64,000 nucleotides of DNA from an uncultured Collinsella sp. (GTDB taxonomy: Bacteria > Actinomycetota > Coriobacteriia > Coriobacteriales > Coriobacteriaceae), in the NCBI GenBank assembly GCA_900546775.1, contig UREM01000003.1, positions 16,199 to 80,198 of the forward strand, in the 5' to 3' direction. This document shows positions 1 through 8,952 of this stretch, in pieces. The translations under genes and the position numbers were made by a program. Every line of letters starts with the position of its first letter. Position 1 is the first letter of the stretch. The notes under the pieces are model-generated. The model did no database searches and was not told where the DNA came from. It saw nothing but the letters and a program-made list of their open reading frames with translations.

Positions 1-561
1 GTTTGCCTGGCGATTTTACAGGAGCGCGGCTATGAAGAGGGATGCCGAATTTCTTCAGCAAGAGGTCTTGCCCGCTTTAACGGGGTTCTGGCACATGTAC
101 TTTCGTCTGCTTTAATAATCGGCGCAGCATATAGTGCGCTTTGCCTTCTTCTGTTTGTAATAGCGATAACACGTGGAGGGCAAAACTATGCGCATAGCAT
201 GCTGACTGCATTTTTGCCCGCAATGATAGTCAACGCCGTATTGGTGATATCGGTTGCGCTGGAGACGGTGACCATCTATCGGATAACGGGCAGCGCTGTA
301 TTGAGCGGGGCCGTGGTGATAGTTGGATTTGTCATGAGCTTGACGCTCTACGGAGCTTTCCTTCAGGCACCTATACCATCCTTGCGATGGATCTTCTTCC
401 TTCCGGGGCCGTACCTTGGAGTCGGATGTGCCCTTGGGTATAGCGATATGGGGCAGCTGACGCTTCTGGGATATGGCGTGGCAGCCAGCTGTCTATCGGT
501 ATTGATTTACGCTCTCTTGAGCTTTCGCGCTGGGGGTGTGCTCAATGGCTCGTCAGATTAA
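1..561 (+). CDS. ABC-2 type exporter permease subunit, 5' truncated by window
   Basis: The frame is open from base 1 to the stop at 561, so the gene begins outside the window. The visible 186 residues are almost entirely hydrophobic with about five membrane segments, and no soluble domain or nucleotide-binding motif is present. The last codons overlap the start of the next membrane protein, which points to translational coupling. Paired small membrane subunits like these are usual for ABC-2 exporters, including lantibiotic-immunity types, and the ATPase would then lie upstream. The exact family and substrate cannot be told from the sequence seen. Confidence 0.6.
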   Translation, partial: VCLAILQERGYEEGCRISSARGLARFNGVLAHVLSSALIIGAAYSALCLLLFVIAITRGGQNYAHSMLTAFLPAMIVNAVLVISVALETVTIYRITGSAVLSGAVVIVGFVMSLTLYGAFLQAPIPSLRWIFFLPGPYLGVGCALGYSDMGQLTLLGYGVAASCLSVLIYALLSFRAGGVLNGSSD

Positions 562-1363
562 AAGACTTCTCCAGTCAGAATTGAAGCATGTGAGCAAATG
601 GGCGTACGCCTTAATCCTGGTAATTTATGCGTACATGGTGATATTGCAGCTTACTTCTTTCCCGATGTGGTTCTGTAGCCTCCGTGAGAACAGTTTCTTG
701 GGTTTTTTCCCAGACCCGACGCTTCGGCTATCGGCGGAGGATGTCCTTCTATTTGGCAATGCAGAGGTTTTTCGCGGTCTGCTGTTCAACGTAGCCCCGT
801 TGGCCCATGCATTGTTCTTTCCGTTCATCGCGGCTTGCATTGTGCCGCGCTTTGTCAGTTCGGGCTTTGTCGAGGAACCGTGGGGGTTGTCGGAGGCTCG
901 GGGAGGGAAGCGTGTGTGCGCTATCGTTGCGCGAGTGGTGCTATCTTCTTTTGCCCTTTTGGGCGCGTTTGTCCTGTCGAGTGTCGTTTTGTACTGTCTT
1001 AACTGTGCAATCGTTTCGGATGCTCAGCAGTATTTCAACCTGCATGTATTTTGCTATCGACTTGTTCTTGCTGCCGCTGCCTGCCTTGCATACGTGGTTT
1101 CTTGCGTAATCGTTGTTTCCTATTTTGGGTCCGGCTTCGGTCCGATTGGCATGCTGTTGCTTGTCAACGTCGTAGCGATCTACATACAGATCGGGGCCAA
1201 TTCCATGCTTCCGCTTCCAGCCTCGATGCTCATGTGGATTTGCGGCGTGACCCCGTTGGGGAATGGTCAATGCATCTCGATTTTAATTGACTGCCTCATA
1301 AACGTAGCAAGCGTTTTTATCATTTGCTTTACTGTCGACCGATTGCGGTCGAGATTTCTCTGA
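545..1363 (+). CDS. ABC-2 type exporter permease subunit
   Basis: This 272-residue membrane protein has a short basic N-terminus (ARQIKRLLQSELKHVSKW) and about six hydrophobic segments, the usual outline of an ABC-2 family permease. The ATG at 545 is preferred because a GGGGG stretch lies upstream; an in-frame GTG at 536 is the alternative. It overlaps the end of the preceding permease gene, so the two are probably co-translated halves of one exporter. No substrate can be assigned. A GC-rich hairpin follows and separates it from the convergent amidotransferase gene. Confidence 0.6.
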   Translation: MARQIKRLLQSELKHVSKWAYALILVIYAYMVILQLTSFPMWFCSLRENSFLGFFPDPTLRLSAEDVLLFGNAEVFRGLLFNVAPLAHALFFPFIAACIVPRFVSSGFVEEPWGLSEARGGKRVCAIVARVVLSSFALLGAFVLSSVVLYCLNCAIVSDAQQYFNLHVFCYRLVLAAAACLAYVVSCVIVVSYFGSGFGPIGMLLLVNVVAIYIQIGANSMLPLPASMLMWICGVTPLGNGQCISILIDCLINVASVFIICFTVDRLRSRFL

Positions 1364-1402
1364 TTGTTTGTGAGGGATAATCATACCGAGCATATCAAAT
1401 AC

Positions 1403-1440
1403 AGGGGGGCGGGCGCCGTAGCTGGTGTCCGCCCCCCCCG
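1403..1440. terminator. GC-rich hairpin between convergent genes
   Basis: A run GGGGGGCGG pairs with CCGCCCCCC around a short loop. It lies between the ends of two convergent genes, so it probably terminates in one or both directions. There is no clear T-run. Confidence 0.55.
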
Positions 1441-1473
1441 GCTTAGGAGGCTTTAACCTGAGTGGTTCGCGAG

Positions 1474-2283
1474 CTAGCGGGCCTGCTTTACCTTTGCCGC
1501 CGCCTCGACAAACGACTTCCACAGGTTAAAGTCGGTTTCGAGCGTCTTCCACGTGTACTCGGGATGCCATTGCACGCCTAGACAGAATGGTTGGCCTTCG
1601 ACCTCGATGCACTCGGGAACACCGTCGGTTGCCTTGGCGACCAAACGCGTGCTCTTACCCAGACGGTCGACGCAGCAGTGATGTGCCGAGTTGGTCTGGA
1701 TCAGCCTGTGCCCGCCAAGCGCGCGCTCCAGCAGCGAGCCCGGCACGACCTCGACGGGATGTACGGGGTCGTTGAGCACGTGGGTATGGCGCCACTGCGT
1801 GCGGCCCTCGCGAGCGCCCAGGCTCGGCACGTCCATGCACAGGGTGCCGCCAGTGGCGACATTGAGCAACTGCGTGCCGCGGCAGGTGGTAAAGAGCGGC
1901 TTTTTGGCGCGGAGTACCTCGCCGACCAGCTTAAATTCAAAGCTATCGCGGATCTCACAGCACAGCGTGGGGTCGTAGGGTCGATCATCGCCCCAACGTT
2001 TGGGGTTGACATCCGGGCCGCCGGGAATAGCGATACCGTCGGCGATATCGACGTAATGGCGGATGACCTCAATGTCCTCGGTGATGGACATCTGCAGCGG
2101 CAGGCCGCCGGCGGCAAGGATGGCATCGACAAAGACACTTGCGATTTCCTCGTTGGGGGAGAGCGTCTCGCTCAAAAAGGGCTTCGCTTCTTCCCAGCGC
2201 GGTGCTACCAGGATAAGCGGGCGGTCGGCGGGGTCGACGTCGACGTGCGGGGTATAGGACGATGAGGTACGGGTTCCGATCAT
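1474..2283 (-). CDS. Class I glutamine amidotransferase, gamma-glutamyl-GABA hydrolase (PuuD/peptidase C26) family
   Basis: The protein has the class I amidotransferase layout: an IPGGPDVNP segment, the nucleophile cysteine in TTCRGTQLLNV, and the catalytic HPE near the C-terminus (VQWHPEYTW). Members of this family hydrolyse gamma-glutamyl amides such as gamma-glutamyl-GABA in the cytoplasm. The ATG at 2283 is chosen because the 33 residues upstream, to an ATG at 2382, look non-coding; neither start has a strong ribosome site. It follows the amino-acid ABC transporter on the same strand by a few bases, so it is probably the last gene of that operon and may process an imported gamma-glutamyl compound or glutamate derivative. 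Confidence 0.8.
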   Translation of the reverse strand: MIGTRTSSSYTPHVDVDPADRPLILVAPRWEEAKPFLSETLSPNEEIASVFVDAILAAGGLPLQMSITEDIEVIRHYVDIADGIAIPGGPDVNPKRWGDDRPYDPTLCCEIRDSFEFKLVGEVLRAKKPLFTTCRGTQLLNVATGGTLCMDVPSLGAREGRTQWRHTHVLNDPVHPVEVVPGSLLERALGGHRLIQTNSAHHCCVDRLGKSTRLVAKATDGVPECIEVEGQPFCLGVQWHPEYTWKTLETDFNLWKSFVEAAAKVKQAR

Positions 2284-2387
2284 GGGCGTGGCTTTCGAAT
2301 CCGGGTGGACATGGCGCAGGGGCGTGGCGGGACAGATGCGGCGCGGGACAGACGCTCCTGATGAATGTGCCCTGCGTGGCATTTGGG

Positions 2388-3152
<765 letters not shown>

Positions 3153-3188
3153 GGTGCTCGGCTCCTTATGACTCGAAATGGTAAATCG

Positions 3189-4022
3189 TTAGCGAATGAT
3201 GGTCGCGCCGGTCTTGTGCGAAACGTAGACAGCGGCCTTGTTGATTGCGACGTTGATGAGGATGTAGATGACCGCGATGACCAGGTAGACCGACACGAGG
3301 GCGTCGTAGTTGGTAATGAGCACGCGGGCGTTTTGCATAAGGTCGGGGTAGCTCACCACGTAGGCGACGGTGGTGTCTTTGACGACGACCACAAGCTGCG
3401 AAATCAACGACGGAATAATAAATCGAATAGCCTGCGGCAGCACGATTTTAAAGGTGATTTTAGCCTTGGAGAGACCGAGCGCCTGGGCGGCCTCGACCTG
3501 GCCGCGCGGCACGGCGTTTACGCCGGCACGGAAGATCTCGGCAAGTACGCCGGCTGCAGCGAGCGCGACGGGAAGCGTGAGCATCCAAAACGACGGCAGC
3601 GCGATCTTGTACTGGGGCAGCACCAAAAAGAAGAAGTAGATGAACAGCAGGCTCGGCACGCCGCGGAAGAAATCGGTAAGCACGCGGCAGGCCAGCTGCA
3701 GCGGCTTAATGTCGCTCGTGCGGCCGAGCATAAGGGCCAAGCCCAGCACCAGCGCGATGGCGCCGGCGGTGAGTGCGACCTTAACGGTGCCCTCAAAGCC
3801 AGCAAGCAAAAACTTCCAGGTGGTGAGGTGCGTAAAGAAATACCAATAGTGGACCGAAAGCTGACCGGTCACATAAAAGCGCTGCAACACGAGGGCAACG
3901 AGTGCGGCGACGGCGACAAGCGAGATGGCGGTGCCGATGCGAATCTTGGCGCGCATCTTGGGGCCGGGAGCCTCGTAGAGCGCATCGCGCATGGTAAGTG
4001 CAGGGGAGGAATGTTTGCTCAT
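3189..4022 (-). CDS. Amino acid ABC transporter permease (GluD-like)
   Basis: A 277-residue His/Glu/Gln-type permease with an N-terminal extension of about 30 residues and five to six membrane segments. The cytoplasmic coupling loop carries the family pattern EAAQALGLSKAKITFKIVLP. It overlaps the upstream permease by four bases, indicating translational coupling and a heterodimeric transmembrane domain. It acts in the cytoplasmic membrane with the neighbouring binding protein and ATPase to import an acidic or amide amino acid. Confidence 0.9.
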   Translation of the reverse strand: MSKHSSPALTMRDALYEAPGPKMRAKIRIGTAISLVAVAALVALVLQRFYVTGQLSVHYWYFFTHLTTWKFLLAGFEGTVKVALTAGAIALVLGLALMLGRTSDIKPLQLACRVLTDFFRGVPSLLFIYFFFLVLPQYKIALPSFWMLTLPVALAAAGVLAEIFRAGVNAVPRGQVEAAQALGLSKAKITFKIVLPQAIRFIIPSLISQLVVVVKDTTVAYVVSYPDLMQNARVLITNYDALVSVYLVIAVIYILINVAINKAAVYVSHKTGATIIR

Positions 4023-4678
4023 CGGAGGATCCTCACCTTCTTATCGATGTAGTTGCCAATGTGGCTCACCACAAAGGCCGTGCCCAGGTAGCCGAGCGCC
4101 GAGATAAAGAACGCGGCGACGCCGCCGAGCGAGCGCGTGTTGATGTAGCCCACCACGCCGGTGAGCTCCTGCGGCTTAAGCGGCACCTGACTGCCGAGCG
4201 CGGTGGTGAGCATGACGGCGATAAAGAGGTTGGTCATGGGCAGCACGCTCGAACGCAGCGCCTGCGGAATCACGATCTTGGCGAGGATACGGCTGAAGCT
4301 CATGCCCAGCGAGCGGGCGGCTTCCACCTGGCCGACACCGACGGTGTTGATGCCGCTCATAAAGTTCTCGGAGCCAAAGGCAGAACCCAAGAGCACTGTG
4401 GCGACGATGACGCAGGTGCGGTAGGGCAGGACGACCTTGAGCGGCGGCAGCGCATAGACGACGATGATGAGTAGCGCGATGCCGGGGATGTTACGGAAGA
4501 CCTGGACATACAGGTCGCCAAAGACGCGCAGCGGCTTGAGCGGCGACACGCGCATCACGGTGACAGCGACGGCCAGCACCATGGCGATGGCAAACGACTC
4601 AAGCGTCATGCCCCAGGTTGCTAGCAGGGCGTCGATATAGTTCTGGCCATAGAGCGACCAGAGCTCGGAGAGACTCAT
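4019..4678 (-). CDS. Amino acid ABC transporter permease (GluC-like)
   Basis: A 219-residue polar amino acid permease of standard length, with the coupling-loop pattern VEAARSLGMSFSRILAKIVIPQALR. It overlaps the next permease gene by four bases and is separated from the binding-protein gene by a hairpin that may lower transcription of the membrane subunits relative to the abundant binding protein. It forms the transmembrane channel together with the GluD-like partner. Confidence 0.9.
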   Translation of the reverse strand: MSLSELWSLYGQNYIDALLATWGMTLESFAIAMVLAVAVTVMRVSPLKPLRVFGDLYVQVFRNIPGIALLIIVVYALPPLKVVLPYRTCVIVATVLLGSAFGSENFMSGINTVGVGQVEAARSLGMSFSRILAKIVIPQALRSSVLPMTNLFIAVMLTTALGSQVPLKPQELTGVVGYINTRSLGGVAAFFISALGYLGTAFVVSHIGNYIDKKVRILR

Positions 4679-4702
4679 GCGGACCTCCCGCCGATAAGGA
4701 AA

Positions 4703-4728
4703 GGGGCTCCCGTGTGTACGGAAGCCCC
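4703..4728 (-). terminator. Intra-operon hairpin between binding protein and permeases
   Basis: On the minus strand GGGGCTTCCG pairs with CGGGAGCCCC and is followed by TTTCCTT. Its place after the binding-protein gene fits partial termination, which would give more binding protein than permease. Confidence 0.65.
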
Positions 4729-4816
4729 GACAACTCAGTGAGGAAACAGTTTAGCGCAATAAAGCGCATCGTGCGTTTCCGTATGGTTTCGTAGCGGCCG
4801 TTACTAGGCGTATTAC

Positions 4817-5812
4817 CTAGGCGCCGATCTCGGGTAGCTCGGGAACATTGGTGTCGCCCGTACGGTCGCCGATGCAGATCTGCCACAGCTCGGTCCAGGT
4901 GCCGTCGTCCTCGATCTTCTTAAGGAAGTCGTTGACAAAGGCGACGCCGTCGGAATCGAGCGGCAGGCCGATGCCGTAGGGCTCTTTGCTGCCGAAGGGC
5001 TTGCCGGCGATCTTGTACTTACCGGGTTCGCGGACCAGGGCGCTCTGCTGCATGTTGTTATCGATGACGTAGGCGTCAACGCGGCCCTGCTGGAGTGCCT
5101 GGCGGGCCTCCTCGTCGGTTTTGAACTCCTGCTGGCTGGCCTTGGGGGCAAACTCCTCCAGGATGGCGGGGCCGTTGGAGCCGGACTGGACGGCGACGTT
5201 CTTGTCGGCCAGGTCGTCGACGCTCTTGATGTCGTCGTTGTCGGCGAGCACCAGGATGGCCTGCTGGGTGTAGTAGTAGGGACCGGCGAAGGAGACGAGC
5301 TTCTTGCGCTCGTCAGTGATGGTGTAGGTGGCAAAGACAGCGTCGACCTGGCCGTTCTGCAGGACGGACTCGCGCGTGTCCGAGGTCACCTGGGTGATCT
5401 CGACCTTGTTCTCGCCCAGAATGTAGTTGGACAGGAGCTGCGCGATGCCGGCATCGAAGCCGCGGGTCTGACCGTCTTTCTCGTTGAGGAGGGAGAAGAG
5501 CATGGAGGTCTGAACGCCACCAATCTTAAAGACGCCGGCGTCCTTGACGGCCGTGGCCCAGGTGCTGGCGGCGATGGCATCGTCATCGGCCTTGGGGCCG
5601 TCGTTGACGAGCTTGTCGAATGCCTTAGCGTCGAGTGTGGTGGAAGCCTCGGTATCATTGGAGCTCTTGGAAGAGCCGGCGGCGGAACCCTTGTCGGCCT
5701 CGGCGCTGGTGTCGGAGCAGCCGGCAAGACCAAGGCCGGCGACGGTTGCGAAGGTGGCGGCAACGAAGCCGCGGCGGTCGAGAACGACCTGCTGGGAGAG
5801 GTTCTTGCTCAT
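4817..5812 (-). CDS. Glutamate-type ABC transporter substrate-binding lipoprotein with Tat-like signal
   Basis: The N-terminus carries a twin-arginine motif (LDRRGFVAAT), a hydrophobic stretch and a lipobox LAGC, so the protein is probably exported folded by Tat and anchored as a lipoprotein. A Ser/Asp-rich linker follows. The rest is a type 2 periplasmic-binding fold (SBP_bac_3) with the usual GFDAGIAQLL and FATYTITDERK motifs, close to actinobacterial GluB. It leads the importer operon, with a good ribosome site and a sigma-A-type promoter upstream. The substrate is inferred to be glutamate or a related polar amino acid. Confidence 0.88.
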   Translation of the reverse strand: MSKNLSQQVVLDRRGFVAATFATVAGLGLAGCSDTSAEADKGSAAGSSKSSNDTEASTTLDAKAFDKLVNDGPKADDDAIAASTWATAVKDAGVFKIGGVQTSMLFSLLNEKDGQTRGFDAGIAQLLSNYILGENKVEITQVTSDTRESVLQNGQVDAVFATYTITDERKKLVSFAGPYYYTQQAILVLADNDDIKSVDDLADKNVAVQSGSNGPAILEEFAPKASQQEFKTDEEARQALQQGRVDAYVIDNNMQQSALVREPGKYKIAGKPFGSKEPYGIGLPLDSDGVAFVNDFLKKIEDDGTWTELWQICIGDRTGDTNVPELPEIGA

Positions 5813-5855
5813 GGTAGAACACCTTTCTCAATAAAATCCCTAGCGGTTGAGTAGA

Positions 5856-5885
5856 GTTATACCCTATCGCGCTCAAATGGGTCAA
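5856..5885 (-). promoter_or_regulatory. Probable promoter of the amino acid importer operon
   Basis: On the minus strand TTGACC is followed after 18 bases by TATAAC, about 45 bases before the binding-protein start. Spacing and hexamers fit a housekeeping promoter. Confidence 0.6.
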
Positions 5886-5925
5886 CACGAAATAACTCAG
5901 AAACATACTTACCTTATGGGTTATT

Positions 5926-5979
5926 CTACCTACCAAAAAAGGACAGGTCTATTTTGGTAGGTTTTATCTGGGAAAACGT
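5926..5979. repeat. GGGACAGG-type palindromic repeat, copy 1
   Basis: TACCAAAAAAGGACAGGTC followed by ATTTTGGTA forms a hairpin, and the tail GGTTTTATCTGGGAAAACG is shared with the copies at 32156, 56861 and 60435. The core has lost one G (AGGACAGG). Confidence 0.7.
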
Positions 5980-6081
5980 CGGTTATTGCTGCTGAGACGG
6001 CGTTTCGCGGACGGGGTGGTCGCTCGCGGCGGTCGCTATAATGGCGGCAGCGCGACGCATATATAAGTATGGAGATCGCGT

Positions 6082-6120
6082 ATGAACGGCTATTCGTTTT
6101 TCGCGCCGACCGTGACCTAA
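6082..6120 (+). pseudogene. 12-codon 5' remnant of a gene cut by a repeat, perhaps an iron-containing alcohol dehydrogenase
   Basis: A TATAAT box (6037-6042), a GGAG site and an ATG precede MNGYSFFAPTVT and a stop, and the stop merges directly into a GGGACAGG repeat. The residues resemble the start of iron-containing alcohol dehydrogenases, whose N-termini commonly read like F-x-APT. I infer a gene start left behind after deletion or repeat insertion. With only 12 codons, chance is not excluded. Confidence 0.35.
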
Positions 6121-6121
6121 A

Positions 6122-6156
6122 ACCACCAAAAAGGGGACAGGCACCTTTGTGGTGGT
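6122..6156. repeat. GGGACAGG-type palindromic repeat, copy 2
   Basis: ACCACCAAAAAGGGGACAGG is followed by CACCTTTGTGGTGGT, giving a hairpin with ACCACC/GGTGGT arms. It is closely similar to the copy at 27221. Confidence 0.75.
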
Positions 6157-6190
6157 TTGGGCTGGTACGGCGGCCGGTCTCGTTGTTTTG

Positions 6191-6325
6191 TCTCAATCTG
6201 TAACATCTAGACGAGGAAATGGGTTCTTACTGTTACAGATCGAGATCTTATCCTTAGGGGGATTTGAATGTCTCGATCTGTAACAGTTAGGCGGGAATTT
6301 GGGCCATAGATGTTACAGATTGAGA
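6191..6325. repeat. Four 15-bp arms in alternating orientation at exact 40-bp spacing
   Basis: Arms TCTCAATCTGTAACA (6191), TGTTACAGATCGAGA (6231), TCTCGATCTGTAACA (6271) and TGTTACAGATTGAGA (6311) start exactly 40 bases apart. The first is the perfect complement of the fourth and the second of the third; adjacent arms pair with one mismatch. The 25-base spacers 1 and 3 are also similar (TAGRCG, then GGAA or GAAT), so this is a tandem pair of a 55-bp palindromic unit separated by 25 bases. Confidence 0.85.
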
Positions 6326-6348
6326 TAATCGCGTCGCGAAAATATAAA

Positions 6349-6377
6349 CCTCCGCAGGGGTGCTTCCCTTGCGGAGG
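6349..6377 (-). terminator. Terminator of dxs
   Basis: CCTCCGCA pairs with TGCGGAGG five bases beyond the dxs stop and is followed on the minus strand by TTTATATTTT. A T-run on the other side makes it potentially bidirectional. Confidence 0.8.
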
Positions 6378-6381
6378 TTTT

Positions 6382-8163
6382 TTACTCGTTGAGTAGCCTT
6401 ACGGCTTCGGCGGCCATGTTCTCGACCGTCATGCCGTTCTGAGCGAGCAGCTCGTTGGGGTCGTAGCGGTCGGGGAAGCCCTTGGCGATGCCGAAGGTGC
6501 GCGTGCGCAACGGCGTGCATGCCAGATAACATGCCACGCGCTCGCCCCAGCCGCCGTCCAAGATACCGTCCTCGAGGGTGACGACAACGCGATGCTCGGC
6601 GGCAAGGCTGTCGAGGAACTCGCGGTCGAGCTCAGTTGCATAGCGCGGGTTGACGAGTGTGGCCTCGATACCGTACTCGGCGGCCAAGCGGTTTGTCACG
6701 CGCTCGCCCAGCTCAAAGAAATCGCCAAGCGCGAGCACGGCCACGTCGCGTCCCTGGCGTACCACGTTGTAGCGAACGACGCTATAGTCGGTGTCTTCGG
6801 CGGGCGCAAGATCGGGGCGGCTTACCAAGCCAATGCCCGGCACGCGAATCGCCACGGGATGCTCGCGGTGGTCGAGCGACCAGCTCAGCATGGACAGGTA
6901 TTCCTCCATGCAGGCAGGTGCAAGGTAGTGCATGTTGGGAAGTCCGCCCAGCATGGAAATATCGAAGAACGAGAGGTGCGTCTCGGACGTGGTGCCAAAG
7001 ATCGACGCGCCAAACACCAAGATGGTTGCGGGGGCGTCGTTGAGGCACAGGTCGTGCCACAGTTCGTCGTAGGCGCGCTGCAAAAACGTGCCGTACACAC
7101 CAAAGACTGGCTTGGCGCCCGAGCGCGCAAGCGCGGTGGCAAAGGTCACGGCGTGTTCCTCGGCAATGCCCACGTCGACAAACTGCTTGCCTGCCGCGGC
7201 GCGAAGCTCGGGTGTAAAGCCCATGATGTAGGGCGTGGCGGCCGTGATGCCCACGACCTGCTGATCGTGCTCGATGGCGGCGCTGAGCGCCTCGCCCGTA
7301 ATGTCGGCATAGGTGCGCGGCGCAGGCTCGCTCGGATGGCCCGGGCAGAGCTTGCGGCCGGTCGCCATGTCAAAGGGGCCTACGTGATGCCAACGCTCGG
7401 GATCGCTCTGGGCCGGCTCAAAGCCCTTGCCCTTGGCGGTGGAGACGTGCAGCACGATGGGATGATCGATATCGCGCAGTTCCTGCAGCGCGTCGACGAG
7501 GGCCAACACATCGTTACCGGCGTCCAGATAGCGGTAGTCGAGCCCCATCGCGCGGAAAACGTTGCGCTCACAGGTGCCGTTGCTGGCGCGTAGCTCGGCC
7601 AGATTGCGATACAGGCCACCGTGGTTTTCGGCGATGGACTGGTCGTTATCGTTGACGATGATGATCAGGTTGCTGTCGAGATCGGCGGCATTGTTGAAGC
7701 CCTCAAACGCCAAGCCGCCCGAAAGCGAGCCGTCGCCAATGATGGTGATGACGTTGTACGCATCGCCCGCCAGGTCACGAGCGTGCGCCAGGCCGCAGCC
7801 CAGGCTCACCGACGTGGAGGTATGGCCCATGGCGAACAGGTCGTGCTCGGACTCGTCGGGATTGGCAAAGCCAGAAGCCTCACCATAACGCTCCGGATCG
7901 ATATAAGTGTACGCGCGCCCCGTCAGCGCCTTGTGGGCGTAGGTCTGGTGCGAAACGTCAAAGACAATCTTGTCGATGGGGGAGTTAAACACACGATGAA
8001 GCGCAACCGTGAGCTCAACGACGCCCAGGTTGGGGGCAACGTGCCCGCCGACGGCGGCGGAGCTTTCGAGGATTGCCTGGCGGATCTCGCCGCAGAGCAG
8101 CGGAAGCTCGGCGCGGTCGAGAGCCTTGACGTCCTCGGGCGTTGTCGTTTGCGTAAGCAGCAT
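6382..8163 (-). CDS. dxs: 1-deoxy-D-xylulose-5-phosphate synthase
   Basis: This transketolase-family enzyme condenses pyruvate and glyceraldehyde-3-phosphate, the first step of the MEP isoprenoid pathway, using thiamine diphosphate. The active-site histidine segment SHQTYAHK is at residues 71-78 and the cofactor motif GDGSLSGG at 143-150, followed by VNDNDQSI. At 593 residues it is slightly shorter than the usual 610-640, and GDGSLSGGLAFEGFNNA differs from the textbook GDGALTGGMAYEALNNAG, so it may be a divergent or second DXS. It stands alone with its own terminator. Confidence 0.88.
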   Translation of the reverse strand: MLLTQTTTPEDVKALDRAELPLLCGEIRQAILESSAAVGGHVAPNLGVVELTVALHRVFNSPIDKIVFDVSHQTYAHKALTGRAYTYIDPERYGEASGFANPDESEHDLFAMGHTSTSVSLGCGLAHARDLAGDAYNVITIIGDGSLSGGLAFEGFNNAADLDSNLIIIVNDNDQSIAENHGGLYRNLAELRASNGTCERNVFRAMGLDYRYLDAGNDVLALVDALQELRDIDHPIVLHVSTAKGKGFEPAQSDPERWHHVGPFDMATGRKLCPGHPSEPAPRTYADITGEALSAAIEHDQQVVGITAATPYIMGFTPELRAAAGKQFVDVGIAEEHAVTFATALARSGAKPVFGVYGTFLQRAYDELWHDLCLNDAPATILVFGASIFGTTSETHLSFFDISMLGGLPNMHYLAPACMEEYLSMLSWSLDHREHPVAIRVPGIGLVSRPDLAPAEDTDYSVVRYNVVRQGRDVAVLALGDFFELGERVTNRLAAEYGIEATLVNPRYATELDREFLDSLAAEHRVVVTLEDGILDGGWGERVACYLACTPLRTRTFGIAKGFPDRYDPNELLAQNGMTVENMAAEAVRLLNE

Positions 8164-8391
8164 CGTTGTGGGTTACTCCATGCGAATCGAGCGCCGGCGC
8201 TCCCTCGGCCGGCACAATTGCACAAGACAGTCTCGCACATTTTGGCGTTTGATATGTGACGGCGGCGCGGTAATTCGCCAACTGGCGGGGCAAAACGTTT
8301 TGTCCGATGCCATACTGATATGTTCCATGATGTTTTTATCGATTGTGCACAGGCCGTGGCTTGTCGCCGGGAGTCGCTGGAAGGAGACAGC

Positions 8392-8949
8392 ATGTCCGAT
8401 GTCGCTCGTGCCGAGAAAATCGCGTGCGAAGTAGACCATGCTGCCCGTCAACTGGCACAGGCGGGCCGTCTGGACCTGACGCGCGAGTTTATCCAGCATG
8501 GCGACGTGACGGTGTATACGCATGTGACCTCGGTGGCGCGGGCAAGTCTGTCCTTTGCCGAGTGCTTGGGCCGTGCTGGCATTTCGGTCGACCGTGCCTC
8601 GCTGTTGCGCGGGGCCCTGCTGCACGATTACTTTCTCTATGATTGGCACGACCCCGATCCGAGCCATCGACTGCACGGATTTCGGCATCCATTTTTTGCC
8701 CTGGCGCGTGCCGAGGAAGATTTTGAGCTGACGCCGCGCGAGCGGAATATCATCGTGCGCCATATGTTTCCGCTGGTACCGGTTCCACCGACGTGTCGCG
8801 AGGCATGGATTGTGTGCCTGGCCGATAAATGGTGCGCTCTGTGCGAGACGGTCGCCGGCCGTCTGCCGCGCAAAGGCGGCGCGAACGATTTGAACGAGGG
8901 CACGAGTGACGGTTCGAGCAAAGATTCGAGCGAGAAGAGGAGAGGGTAG
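8392..8949 (+). CDS. HD-domain phosphohydrolase
   Basis: A 185-residue cytoplasmic protein with the metal-binding HD pair in LLRGALLHDYFLYDWH, preceded by a histidine in VYTHVTSVAR and followed by FRHPFFAL and IIVRHMFPL. This is the HD-superfamily layout for metal-dependent phosphohydrolases. The start is set by GGAAGGAGA before ATG 8392. The C-terminus is a low-complexity Ser/Asp/Lys tail. A four-base gap to the following membrane-protein gene indicates an operon. The substrate is unknown; small HD proteins of this shape include nucleotide and oligonucleotide phosphatases. Confidence 0.8.
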   Translation: MSDVARAEKIACEVDHAARQLAQAGRLDLTREFIQHGDVTVYTHVTSVARASLSFAECLGRAGISVDRASLLRGALLHDYFLYDWHDPDPSHRLHGFRHPFFALARAEEDFELTPRERNIIVRHMFPLVPVPPTCREAWIVCLADKWCALCETVAGRLPRKGGANDLNEGTSDGSSKDSSEKRRG

Positions 8950-8952
8950 ACG

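Noticed and set aside
6191..6325. CRISPR-like regular spacing
   Set aside because: Arms alternate in orientation and there are only four; CRISPR repeats are direct, and no cas gene is present.
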